Shown one piece after another: positions 14,101 through 27,600 of a stretch of 64,000 nt of DNA. The DNA is from Argopecten irradians (Eukaryota > Mollusca > Bivalvia > Pectinida > Pectinidae). The notes under the pieces were generated by a model. That model searched no databases and was not told the origin of the DNA. It saw only the letters and a program-made list of their open reading frames with translations. The translations under genes were made by a program, and so were the position numbers. The stretch lies in the NCBI RefSeq assembly GCF_041381155.1, contig NC_091147.1, positions 38,256,053 through 38,320,052 on the forward strand, written 5' to 3'. Numbering within the stretch: position 1 is the stretch's first letter; each line of letters begins with the position of its first letter.

Positions 14101-17100
14101 GCGGAGCATTAATATATAAGGGAAACATGTACTGCAAATGGTAAGCATGACTCATGAGACTCCGGCAGAGAGATCATGAAGTGCAGTATGAAAAGTATAT
14201 CCATTTTCATCGAATATATTAGCGTTAGGTTAATAGACACCAAAGAAAGTGGAGAGTAATCTTGAGAAAAATACTGACATATGAACCACAACTTCTCAGA
14301 ACCGATACACCGTTGTATAAATTCTATTTGGAATCGTAGTTGGTTGGAAATATAATACGACGGATAACGAAATCAGATGTGTAGGTGTACTTCTACCATT
14401 ATCCCTCAATTAAACCATGTAACCACTTTCTTTAAGCCAAGAGCCAAAGCGAAGACTCTGACAACGGAAAAGCAAACACAGCCAAACACAGCTACACGAG
14501 ATAAAACATTTAGTGCAAGAATATTTTGGAAATAAAACTTTATGGCAATTGCAAACCATTAGGGCTTTTGCAGAATTGTTTTCCATTTCAAAAGCGGAAA
14601 TTTACACAAGGGAGGATATACGCGAAGGCGCATGGTTGCGAAAATTGCCCTCCGCGCGTAATATTTTGTGATGTGTTTAAAAACTTTACGAAGGAAGTCG
14701 GACTAGTTACACCTTCAGATTTATTTTATTCGGCAATCAAGCACGCATCCTCGATACTCCAGGGGTTACTACTATCTCATAGCAAAACTGGAGACAGCAG
14801 AACATAACCAGTGTTCAATCTACAATTATTTTTCGTTGGCCCTTTTCAATGGTTTTTGTGAAAACAATGGGTCCCACAGTGTTATAGATACCCATTCCCA
14901 GATATTTCATGGGTCCTTTTAAAATTCTGTGAGTCCAGATCTCGGGATGCGCACGTAGATTTATCACTGCATAACAGGTTGTTTAGTGATTTGGTATACA
15001 TCAGAAGAATCATAAAACGGCACACTGTAGTTGACTTTGTGGCTTTGAAGTAGGGCGTCGGTCTCTTTGTAGTCTTCAAAGGAAATCTTTGCACGCCTTC
15101 GATTGGTCAGAATTTTTCTCCTGGACTGATTTTAGGTTTACTATGATATAGTCTAGGGGTGGATATAACGTCAGTAATAGTAACCCCTGGAGTATCGCGG
15201 ATGTCAATCACGTAACATCAAAATAAATTATTATTTACAAAATGTTCTAACATAATCATAATAAATATTAAAATTAAAATAATAACTGATATATGTATAT
15301 TTAATGAGACACCAACTTGTACTTATAAAGCAAACTGTTTTGTAATCTGAACTATATTCCGGCCTATATTAGATTCCAATGTTTATCGACAACAAGCTTC
15401 TAAATGCATCACCTAATGCAATTGTTTTTAATCCACGTTGACTAAAATCCATTACTGAAATGCGATTGCTTATAATCAACGTCAACGTTTAATGCAGCTT
15501 CCCAGACGGGACCATTTTCATACACTGTAATCAAATTGTAAAGCGTGCTGTTGAATTGTTTAGCAGATGTATACATACGTAGATGTATCGTATTCGTCGC
15601 GATGTTCTTAATCTCTTTAAGACACGAGAGCTTTTCTTAACATTAGAGATGACATCCGCTCCCTGTTACTACCAGTAAACACACCAGAACAGGCCACGTA
15701 ATGATGGTATCAGTGTGTTAAATGTTGATAAAATATATGGGAGAGAACGATCAAAGTCTCAACTCGATGTGCATCCGTTAGAAACCGTCTTTGTAATTCA
15801 ATGCTGATTAGCACGAAAAGACGCCATAAAATAAATAACAACTCTGCAACTCTGAGAAAATCCCATTCACATTTTCCCCTACACTATCAATATAACGTAA
15901 CTTATAAGGTAAATTTTATGTTAAATTCCGTGTTAATGACGATTTCAAATGCTCTTGATTCATGGAAATAAGCTCATGAAAAATTTCCAAAGAGCAAATA
16001 TTGCACCCGAAAAATTTAGCAATTGCACAGTAAACAAATCAATTGTGTTGATGTGGAAATGTACCACAGAGGGACTAACAACCCTAGTTTTTCTAAATAA
16101 TATCAATTTGAATATCAATTTCTAAATATGTTTATTGATAAAAAATAGGATTAGACATCAGGCATAGTCTATCTTAGTCTTCTCCTAGGTGGTACAAACA
16201 AAACAGATATGAAACATATATACATGATATGGTTTACGAAAATAGGGGAAGGTGACTCCCTAATAAAGTTGGGTATAATAATCAATTATATCTATTCCGT
16301 CTTTGCATATTACAGAGTTAGCTCCCTGGCGGGTAGGTATCGATTGTTACGTCATTATTATTTTGTGAGCGCAATTTACGTCGTTTTCGCCGAAACGTAT
16401 GGCGTTACGCTCCCAAACACATGACGTCACAATCAATACCTACCCGCAAGGACAGATAATTCTGTAATATGCGAATACAGAATTGTAACTCTATAAATCA
16501 GCATTTTATTATGTCACCTGAGACGAAATCTCAAGTGACCTATTCTAATCGCCTTTTGTCCGTCGTCGTGCGTCCGTGCGTCGTGCGTCGTATGTCCGTA
16601 AACAATTTACATTTTCGACTTCTTCTCCAAAACTGCAGAAGCAATTTCAATTAAATTTTGCACAAACCTTCTAAGGCATAAGGCCAATCAAAATTGTGAA
16701 TTATATGGTCCCCACCCTCCCAGGGGGCTGTGGGAGGGGCCAAAAGGGGTAAAATTGAGTAAAATTTCAAAAATCTTCTTCTCTACTCACAGATATTGTA
16801 GAATCAAATACTCTTCATAGATAGAAAGGTCTTAAGGTCCTTTACAAAAATTGTGAACTATATGACCCTGGGGTCTCTAGTTTCCCCCTGGGGAGGGGGT
16901 TAAGTTTACTATAGTTTATATTGGGAAAACACATTTTTGCGCATTATTTGGTCATTTGTAATAGGAAATGAGTCAAATGTTGTCAGAATTATCAGTATGA
17001 GATGGCCATGTAATCCTATTAATTAATTATCTATGACTGACCCCTAAGGGCCTTAGGGACGGGGTCAAAAGGGGTCAAATACATTGTAGGCTAAAACTTC

Positions 17101-18543
17101 AAAAATCTTCTTCTGAAATTCTGGAAATGGTAGAATAAAATACTTTTCATAAATAGAAAGGTCTTAAGGTCCTTTACAAAAATTGTGAATTATATGACCC
17201 TGGGGTCTCACGTTTCCCCCTGGGGAGGGGGTCAAGTTTACTATAGTTTATATAGGGAAAACACATTTCTGAGCATTTTTTGCTCAATTTTCATTGGAAA
17301 CGAGTCAAACTTGGTTAGAATTATTAGCCAGAGATAGCATTTTAACATCATATCCATATTGGTCCAGGCCGACCCCCTGGGGGCAGAGGGGCGGGGCCAA
17401 AAAGGGACAAATAGGCTAAAACTTCAAAAATCTTCTAAAATTCTGGATATAGTAGAATCAAATAATTATAGATGGAAAGGTCTTAAAGTGTTTTATAAAA
17501 ATTGTGAATTATATGACCTTGGGGTCTCACGTTACCCCCTGGGGTTTGGTTTGTTTATTTTTACGTCCTATTAACAGCCAGGGTCATGTAAGGACGTGCC
17601 AGGTTTGTTGGTGGAGGAAAGCCGGAGTACCCGGAGAAAAACCACCGGCCAGCGGTCAGTACCTGGCAACTGCCCCACATGGGATTCGAACCCGCTTCCC
17701 AGAGATGGAGGGATTGTGTGGTAATATGTCGGGACATCTTAACCACTTGGCCACCCTGGGGAGGGGTCAAGTTTACTTTAGTTTATATAGGAAAAACATA
17801 TTTGTGAACATTATTTGCCCAAATTTCGTAGGAAATTAGTCAAACTTGATTAGAATTATTAGCCTAAGATATAGCATTTTAACATCCATATCCGTCCTTA
17901 AAATTTCAAAAGATACCTCTAAGTTCACAGGTTTGATGGACGCAAATACTCTTCATAGTCTAAAAAGTCAAATTTATAAATCACTGACCAACTTCAAGGC
18001 CCAGCATATAGTGTTTATATGTCTTTAATTTGTTTCATTATTTGTTTCATTATATATTCTAACTCAGGTGACCGTTAAGGCCCATGGGCCTCTTGTTTTT
18101 ATTTAATATGTCAACCGAATTATAGTGCCATGATTCTAAATACTGTATACTTGATAGTATGTCTATTTCGTGATTTTGTTACTGTTCGCCACAACAGACT
18201 GTGGCAATCTCAGTGATAGTAGGATTTATGTTGCATTGCTACCCATTATTTAGAAACATCTGCCATACTGAAATACAGCCCAAAACAGTAGTTGTATTAC
18301 TAGAAAGTGCCGGAATGCTAAACTGTGAAAACTGATAGAGGTTTGCGCAAAAGGATATTTCTGTGCCTGTAAATGTCGTTTTTTTATTTAAACATATTTT
18401 ATTGTGTAATATTTTTATACAATGGGATTGGGCACAAATTTTCCAACTTATATGAAGCCCTCTCCCTACAGAATTATAATTAATTATATAACAAAGAATA
18501 CAAAAATCGTAAAAATATACATATTTACATATTTACAAGATTT

Positions 18544-18607
<64 letters not shown>

Positions 18608-18650
18608 ATTTTAATAATTGTATATAATTACTTAAAATAAACTATCCCTC

Positions 18651-18681
<31 letters not shown>

Positions 18682-21600
18682 AAAATATTGTAAATATGTA
18701 TAAAAATGTCATTGAGGCTGTTCATAACGCTTAAGGATAATTACATTTCAAAGTGTTTCTCATTGTGTTGGTTTTATTTGTGCAAGCGTTGAAGGTATAA
18801 TGTTACAAGATGATGAAAAGATGCAGTACATACTCAACGTCTTCTCTGAAACCTCATAAGTCCTGTAATTGAACTCTGAAAATTAAAAATTTATCTCCAT
18901 AAAGAACACTTGTGGGAATTGCCTGAGGCTTCATGTCTTTTAATTACATTTTAATTTTTTTCTTTCTTTCGATATATTTTTTTTATTTTTATTTTTCTTT
19001 AAGAAATCAAACAAATGATTGTTGATGAGGGAGTATTCTGTTTTCTTGGTTATTTAAAGAATATGGATTAATTAAAGCAAATATGCCGTATATTCTTCAG
19101 TTATTTTCTAATTAAAAAAGTACTACTTTTGTCACACTAGTAATTGTGCATGTTTCAGTTGTAATTTAATCAATTGAAAGTGCTTTTGTAATCTAAAATA
19201 AAAAAAAATGTATCGTTTTTATTAATTTCTGAATGTAGTTTATATTGCAATAATAAGAGTGTGGTTAAATTAGGCCTATTTGTTCGCGAATTGTTCACGC
19301 TAGAAATTGAACGAACCAAATAAGTGCTGAGAGTAACGTAACCTTGAGTTACAAAAACATAAGGCCTTCTTTAAAACACTGACCACACTATAAATTTAGA
19401 TAAATTTGTTGATTTCTTATCAAGGTAGGTATAGGAGGCATCGTTTTGACGACGGGTTAATCTTAATACATTTCAATCCTCGTCACGACTCTTTTCCAAT
19501 AAGGGTTTAGTTTTGTTTTCCCACTCATAAGATTACCCACAATTCCCTGCACTGTAAAGATTCCTAGAACCGTTAATTACCACAAGGTTTTTTTCTCCTG
19601 GCAGCAGACCTTGTTTCAATTTCCTATTACGGATTCTTGTCGCGAAAATTTCTCATCAACTCCAATTCCATTTTGTAGTTGACAAATACCTTCTTTTTTC
19701 AGTTCATTCGACAGATAATTGCTTTAGAGGGATGCGTATAGCTGTGACGATAAAAACAAATCTTTGCTGGTCGTTACCCGGGAATCATTCCAGACTTTGT
19801 GGTGGAAATGGCAACTGCGTCATCGATTCGTCAGAGGTAATGTAATTGACATATGTTTCCGGTTTTAACGTCCTGAATGTTTCGGAAACGGATTCATCGT
19901 CGACGTGACCGCTGAATCGCATTTCTGCAATAGACAACCTAACGTTATTTCACTTTCTAAAAAGTTGTTTTGTTTATTCAAGTAGGATAATTGAGACAAA
20001 TATGAGACGACCTACCTTGTGAAATAATTAAAGGTTATCGTTCGATTTAACATAGAACTTACCATTACGTGATTAAGATTTGATTATCTAATTATCTTAA
20101 CCCATTGGCGGTAACAAATTTAGACGGATCGATCAGCTGCAACGAACTAATGGGAATAAATGTTGGCATGTAGACGTAAGCGAAAAGAAAGAAGCGTAAA
20201 TGGCGCAGCCAGATTACGAAATCAATCAATGAACTAAAAAATACTTCCACCTTTAAAATATCTCCATCTGCCAAATATTCGAAGTCGATATAGAATGCGG
20301 TATTTGCGTATTCATGTTACGGTGACCTTATATGCAGTGGCCACAATCACCAACAAAATACAGAATAAAACAATGTCTCTAAGTCACAAAAGTTCGAGTT
20401 AAAGAAGTCGACTCTCTTTATGCTGTTTATTACTTTAGATTTGAAAACAGAAGCAAATCGTTATGTATTTTTTTTCAGCCACTCAGAGAAGGCGTAACAA
20501 ACGGTGACGTCATTATGAGATGATAACATGATTGGTTATGCTATTGAAAAGGCTTGAACCAAGAAAGATTAAATTAATACTTTAGTATTTATATTTTTAT
20601 TTTGTTAGCACATGGTACATTGGTTGAATTTCTTGATGTATTCTATATCTGATCAATGTCCTGTTTTACATTTATCAGGAGACCTTTACATGTGTGTGCT
20701 GTCCTGGATACACCTCCACCTACTGTGATAAAACATACCAAGGTAATGTCATCTCTTTAGCAATCCAAAAACACGCAGACGTCCACGCACTTTTGCAGTT
20801 TACACACACTGTTGGCCATCCTTAAATAACCCTGACTATTAATAGGACGTTTATTTACTAAAACATACCGCTACACGTTGCACACTTGGGAGTCCATCCT
20901 TAAATAACACTGGCCGTCAATAGCGGCCATACTAAACCAAACTTTAAAGATGCTCTACCACCGACAGAGCATAAATGATATCAATCATTTGAACAATAAT
21001 TGGTGTTTAATCGTGTATATATATGTCTAATTAACACAAAAAATAATATGAAATAATTTATTTTGACTTTGGTGCATGAGCAATCAGTACTTTTTAGTAG
21101 TGAAAAAATACCATTTGTCAGCGGTGGAGCATCTTTAACAATAATTCTGGCACACTATTTTTACTATACCCGGTAATTTACTCTTGTTGCCAAGAGGAGG
21201 TGTCTTTGATGTAATAGAAACCATGAATGCGTTATGAAAACACAAGTGATTTAGCGTTTGACTCAAGACATCATTTTATCATTTGTTAAAGGAAGCCCGC
21301 ATGTCGATTTTTGCCATGGACTATTAAGTTAGTATAATAAAAAAAATTGACAAAGATGTGTTTCAACAATCGTTATTTAATCCAAAGTAGTTAAAAGTCT
21401 CAGGCGATTTAAATTATAACAAAGTGTGTTACGGGGAAATCAGGATGCCAACAATAAAAGAATATTAAACCACAACACACCAAAAACATGTTTGTTACCC
21501 AGCACAACACACCAAAAACATGTTTGTTACCCACAAACACCAAAAACATGTTTGTTACCCCACAACACACCAAAAACATGTTTGTTACCCACAACACACC

Positions 21601-24600
21601 AAAAACATGTTTGTTACCCACAACACACCAAAAACATGTTTGTTACCCAGCAATACTTTATCAACACAGGAAACAGGCGAATGTACTTACATGCATGGTA
21701 TTTAGTTTGTTTGTTTGATTAATTATTGTCCTATTAACAGCCAGGGCCATGTAACGACGGCCTTTTATTTATGCAGTGCGTAGTGTGTATGAAGTGCGGG
21801 ATACGTGTTTTGGGAGACTGTGGTATATTCACGTTATGTCTTCTTGTATAATGGCATTTAGAATCGAGACAAAACAAAACATGTTATTGCCTTGAAAGGT
21901 TATCTGTGTAAATCTGTGGATTTTTAAAACTATTTTTGCAAATTAAATTGTGGATTTTATCTTTTCTTTTCATCGTAACTAACTTAAGGTGTCTTTCACA
22001 CCGCCTCACTTTTGGCTTTCTGTTGAGCGCTCGCCCCTGAGAGGTTAGTTCTAGGTTCAATTGATTTAGACGACTAGTTTACCCATTGTCAGTATAATGT
22101 GACCGGATTTGGTGTGTTCGGCAGCATGCTTAGCACTATAAAAAGGCAAAGGGTTCCACTATACAAGAAGACACAACACGGATATATCACAGTCTCCCCC
22201 AAAACACGCACCGTACACTATATACACACTTCACACCACATGCATGGGAGTCCTTCTTTTCATTGCCCTAACTGTTAATAGGGTCGTTAATTAATCAAAC
22301 AAACAAATCTAAATCTTCTTAAAAAGTTTTCATTTATATTTGAGCTTATCGTCTCCCTTTCACAAGTTTAACTATCAAAATGCTCGTCATTTGTTTCTCT
22401 CCGTGTTCAAACATAATCGTTATTTCATATGGTATTTCTTATGAAAAAACACACATGTTATAATTCATCTCTAGCTGTTACGGTTAATCTTACAGCATCG
22501 CGTGATGAATGCTCGTGAATGCGTTCTACATACCAAAGTCTTGGCCTGATTTTTGATAAGCCTGAAGTGCGGTCCTGAAGTAGACCAATCGATAGCCCGG
22601 AAGTGGTGTTCTGGTTGGTATTTTATCGGCGGTGTAGATTGTTGTAATCATTCATCTCTTGAATGATGATCTGAACAGCGAAAATAAGTTAATAATGACA
22701 CGCAATCCACAGAGGCCAAGTCATGAAGTACGCGTCGGATTATATAGTAAGTGTTTAGTTATGTTCAGGGCGCATTCGATTGACCCCAGACAATCACACT
22801 GATCATGATTCATTTATTTTCGTAGAAGAAATAGTCGGTCACATGAAAAATGGCGAATTCGTTTTACTCTGATTTCTTTACAGTATCATTAAAGAAACCT
22901 TTCTAGATACATAAATTCGCATTTGTTAACGTTTATAGTTGTCTTTTGACGCCTGTTATCATTTGATCCTATCTGTTTGTATTTAGTTACCATCTGTCTG
23001 TCCTTGACCCTCGCTGTTGGAGTGTCCTTGACATTTCTTCTCAAAACTCTTCGCATCGTTTGGGTAATCGTCCTCGTATAGTATATAGTAATTACATTAC
23101 GCGAGGAGAATGTTTTGAGATCTTTTCTTTATTATGAAATATAGGAACGTAAATCCATCGCGAATAAAATTCTTTATACAGTAACTCGGGTGATAGATGT
23201 CTGTGATCCCATGCCTACGATGATTTTGACTATCGGTAATTGCTATGCATTTGGACTCTGAAGGTTATGGCTGTTGTTGATCTTTTGGTTCTGCTATGGA
23301 TGTATTCCTGAAACAGGTTCTTTGATAATACTTCCTTTATCTGTCCTCAAATAGAGCTAGCTGTTAAGTTATTAGAAGGAAACAATCCCTGAAATTCCCG
23401 CTCTTTTTCACGTGAGGAATTTTCAAGTCTTCTTTAGAATGTAAGAAAATATATTAAGGTCAAAAATTAAATAAACGTTTTTGTAATATTTTTATTCATC
23501 GCGACAGTATTTAAACAACTATTTAGTATCTTTTATTTATTTAGGTATCATTTTGTTTTTGTTGGGTTTTTTCCCTAAAAGACATATATAAATGTACTTA
23601 AATGAACAACAAAGCAAACAAAACCATTTAACTCTTATTGCTTCAGCGATCATTAAAATCAAAAGTTACTTTTGAACGTCAGAGTTACGCCATCTTCTAT
23701 TTTGTTTGTATTACAGAGGTGATTAACTCGACGATTGATGAACAACCAACGAGCATATGTCAGACATCACCGTGTTCGAATAACGGCACGTGCGTGGAAG
23801 TAGATAAATCCATCTACATTTGTATATGCGCGGAAGGATATACTGGTGCAAAGTGTCAGAATATAGACCTCTGTACACCGAATCCTTGTGCATCTGGTAT
23901 CTGCCAGACAAACAACGGCACAAGACAATGCTATTGTACCCCAGGTATGTATAGAACACAAGACAAATACAATAAATAATTTGTGATTTATTGGGTAAAA
24001 TGTCCCTTTTCTCAGAAAACGCAACTTATATTCTTATTTATTTTACACCTGCGCTTAACATATCAAGACGTAGCTTGGCATATATCAATTATATTTTAAT
24101 TGAGAAACAAGGTAACGATGTGGTTTGAATCATACAGTTATGGTATAACACACATCTTTAAAGAAGCACAGTATTAAGTTTTTACAATTACATTTAATCC
24201 TAACACGCTTCGAAATTATCAGAAAAAATTAGATAAAAAGATAGATTTTCCTTAAACAAAACGAACATAATCAAGAACGTTTGGCACAAAACAATTTACA
24301 ATACTGTATACTATACTATATTTAGAATGACAAATATGCTAGAAATATAACAGAAGCAACTTGCGTTTATAGCAACTGTTAATTTAACATTTTTCACAAA
24401 CCATCAATGCGTATGTCTTTTCATTTTAAAGGTTATCATGGTGAATTGTGTGAGAAAGATTACAATGAATGTCAGTGTAAACCCTGTCAACATGGCGGAC
24501 ACTGCGTCGATAAACAGGACAAATATGAATGTGTATGTCCAAGAGGTTACACGGGCACAAACTGTTCTCAGAAGGTGAGTTAACATAAGGATAATCTGAT

Positions 24601-27600
24601 AGTATCGAAGGCTTGAGATATGTTGAACTTACCCACCTGACAACTAACGGATAATATGATATAACCCAAAGATTAGGAGGAGTTTCTAGAGCTTATATTG
24701 GATCTTATTTCAAATGGAAATTACTTAAAATTGAACAAAGGAGGCCTTATTTATAAAAGAAATATTTCAAGTTGTAGCTGAACTCCCTCAGTTTACGCCT
24801 AAAAATTGCCGTCAGAGATGAAGCCACAGAGCCCTGGTGTCTGTTCGTGAAACCCAGGAATAATCCAACAGGGGGAATTCCAACGGTTACTAGTATTTAT
24901 AACCATTTCACGTAACAAAGTTTAATGGAATCCTCTTGCCTGCCTGTCTGTCCATAGAAAACAATTGTCAATTCAACTCCTCTTTAACTACTGGGCCCAG
25001 ATTCAGTAACATTCCTTAACTTCAAGGAACTCCTTAACTTATGAAGAATTTTTAGTTGAAAGTTCCTTAAAATTAAGGAATATTCATGAAACTGGGACAA
25101 GGATTAATTTCAATGAAACATGGCAATGTAGAGGACCATGTATATTTGTTTGGTTTTTGTTGTTGTAGTTAGGGTTGTAATGGAAACCAGGTCACTATAA
25201 ACAGGTTTTGAAAACTGACCAATAACGTCTGATCTCCTCGATCAATTTTGTTCAAACTTGCTCAATTGGTGCAACATATGAATGTCTATAATTTTACACA
25301 TCACATGCTTCAATAACGGTTACGAAGGAAACATAATGGAGCGTTTGTAGTGTTTGAAACATTTGATTGATATTGTCTTAAATAAGGGGTAACAGGGTAT
25401 TACTTAACTGTTAGCTTACAGATTCAATTATCCACAGTTGCTGAATAGGTGGTTTTATTAAATTTCTCCCAACAATTGACTTATCAACCCAAAGCTTCTC
25501 AAAGTTTAGACTATGGGAAAGGATAAGTCGAAACATTTACCTAGCGAAGACAAAATCGCTTGAGAGAACCTCTGTCAGAATTGTTTAGTCTAGATTCGTT
25601 CGCTCTTTTTCAATTCTGCAAATTGGACATTGCAATTTGAAAATACCATAATGTTCGCAGACAATTTAGGAAAATTAGAATAAGTGGTTGGAAAAATGGC
25701 ACAATATCACACAAGGCTATTGAAAGTAAACCGTAGTAAATAGAGATTCATCGGGTCATCCATTCTCAAGGGACGGTAAAGCCAATTAGAACCACTTAGT
25801 TAGAGAATTTTGTCTAGACCTGTACCAGAATAGCTCTCTCCCCACTTTGGATTGCAAAGGGTGTGCTATAACGATACGGGGAAGGTCATACAATCAAATA
25901 TATAAAGCTTAAGGATATTTTCATCAGGTTTTCAGTCCCTTGCCGGTGACTATAGTGTTTGTGTCCATCTGCCTATCTTTCTGGCTCTCTGTGTCTATCT
26001 GTCCATCCGGATTTTGGTTTTCAGACGGTAACTTGAGAACTAAGGGAAGGATTTTTAAGAAACTTCATACAATGGTACTTTAAGAGGTAACGCAGGTTGG
26101 GCTTGTATTTTGGGTCAAAAGGTCAATAAGAAAAGTACTATTACTAAAACAAAGTTAAAATCTCACTTAACTAGCTCGCGGGGTAAATGTATTACTTCAT
26201 CAATGCTCAGAGTGTTTGTTCTTAAACTTTTTCTCTCATTGTGGATTTTCATCATTGCTCAATAAGATATTGTATTTCAAATCTAGGTAAACCTCTGTGC
26301 CCACAACCCATGTAGAAACAATTCAGCCTGTATAGACCTCGGGACCAGTATCAGATGTCTGTGTCGTCCAGGGTATACAGGTAAGAAAAAATACTGTGTG
26401 AGGCCCCCTCGATACTCCATGGGTTACTATCACTGCCGTCATTTTCACCCCCTAAATTCAGTCATAACAAAAATCAAAGCAGTTCAGGGGGGGGGGGGGG
26501 GATTACCAATCAATGACCTGCATAGATTCCACGTGAAGATTTTTCATCATGAGGGACGACGCCTAACAACACTCAGTCAACAACAGTGTACCATTATTGA
26601 ATTATTTTGATTACATCAAATGATTAATCTATCTGCTCGTCTGTTGTGACACACATGACCTTCAGTTTTTGATTGTATTCCCTATAGTATCGAGGTTGTT
26701 TGTTTAGCGACGTACCTGTGAAATACCGATGATATTTTCTTCTGTTAAAGATAAGTTCCTGCGTATTTGCGCTCAAATTTGCATTCTCCGTTTACTGTTA
26801 CACAAACATGATATGAGTATATAAATACTATGAAGCAATATGTTCAGATAAAAAAAAATCGGATATTAGTAATTACATATCAATTATGGACCATTGTTCA
26901 GATCCACATTATGGTGTTATATCGCCAGTGCAGAATAAGTATTTATTATTTTAAATTCAACAAGGGATATATAACAACATAAAGACCGAAACAAAGGTCC
27001 TTAATTTATATATATTACATATGATTTTTCTTTAACAAATGTCAAAAATAATCTGTTTATACAAGAAAAGTATTGTTTAAAGAACGCCACCCTGAAGAAT
27101 GCAGCGTTTGGGCAACGACGTTCGCAAAGGAATATTGACCCAGTGTTATAAAAATGGTATCACCGAGTCAGTATGCTATAAATTGAACTTAGTATAGTGA
27201 AAAATCATAGCATATCTTTTCATGTATCAATATTTCCAGGTCACAACTGTGATATTAACATCAATGACTGTTCGTCAAATCCATGTCTTCACATGGGCAC
27301 GTGCCATGATCGTGTAAATGGGTACTGGTGCGCGTGCACGGAACCACACGCCGGCTTCAGCTGTGAATTCACGTGTAAGTTACCAAGATTCAACCTAACA
27401 AAGGTAGTAAATGCATGGTTAGTATTTTACAATACAAGAATTATTTTGGTGCGAGACATGCGAAAGCCGAGATGACGAAGCTCTGACGAGTCATCTTGGT
27501 TTTCATTTCGATCACCAGAACATTGCATTGTAAGATACTGACCGTGTATTCTGTTTATCCTGCAACCATTTCATTTTAGGCGATGTTCAAAACGAAGGCA

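Larger units (their letters stand above)
5806..19702. other. 13.9-kb intron inside the cupredoxin-like domain
   Basis: Splits the domain between its Phe-Ile strand and the terminal Cys/Met block. It contains copies of families A, B, D and E, a SINE, a degenerate pyrimidine array and a (GA)n hairpin. The parts at 5806-6900, 7690-9330, 9565-12655, 13345-14735, 15205-16290 and 18700-19700 show no gene or clear element to me. Confidence 0.8.
20743..23716. other. Intron d-e
   Basis: Holds family A fragments (about 20795-20940), a deleted family C copy, a 31-bp array and a family A inverted pair. The stretch 22315-23716 shows nothing I recognise. Confidence 0.7.

Noticed and set aside
21409-21722. 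Several overlapping ORFs with repeated NMFVT / KHVCYP peptides on both strands
   Set aside because: All are frames through the 31-bp tandem repeat.
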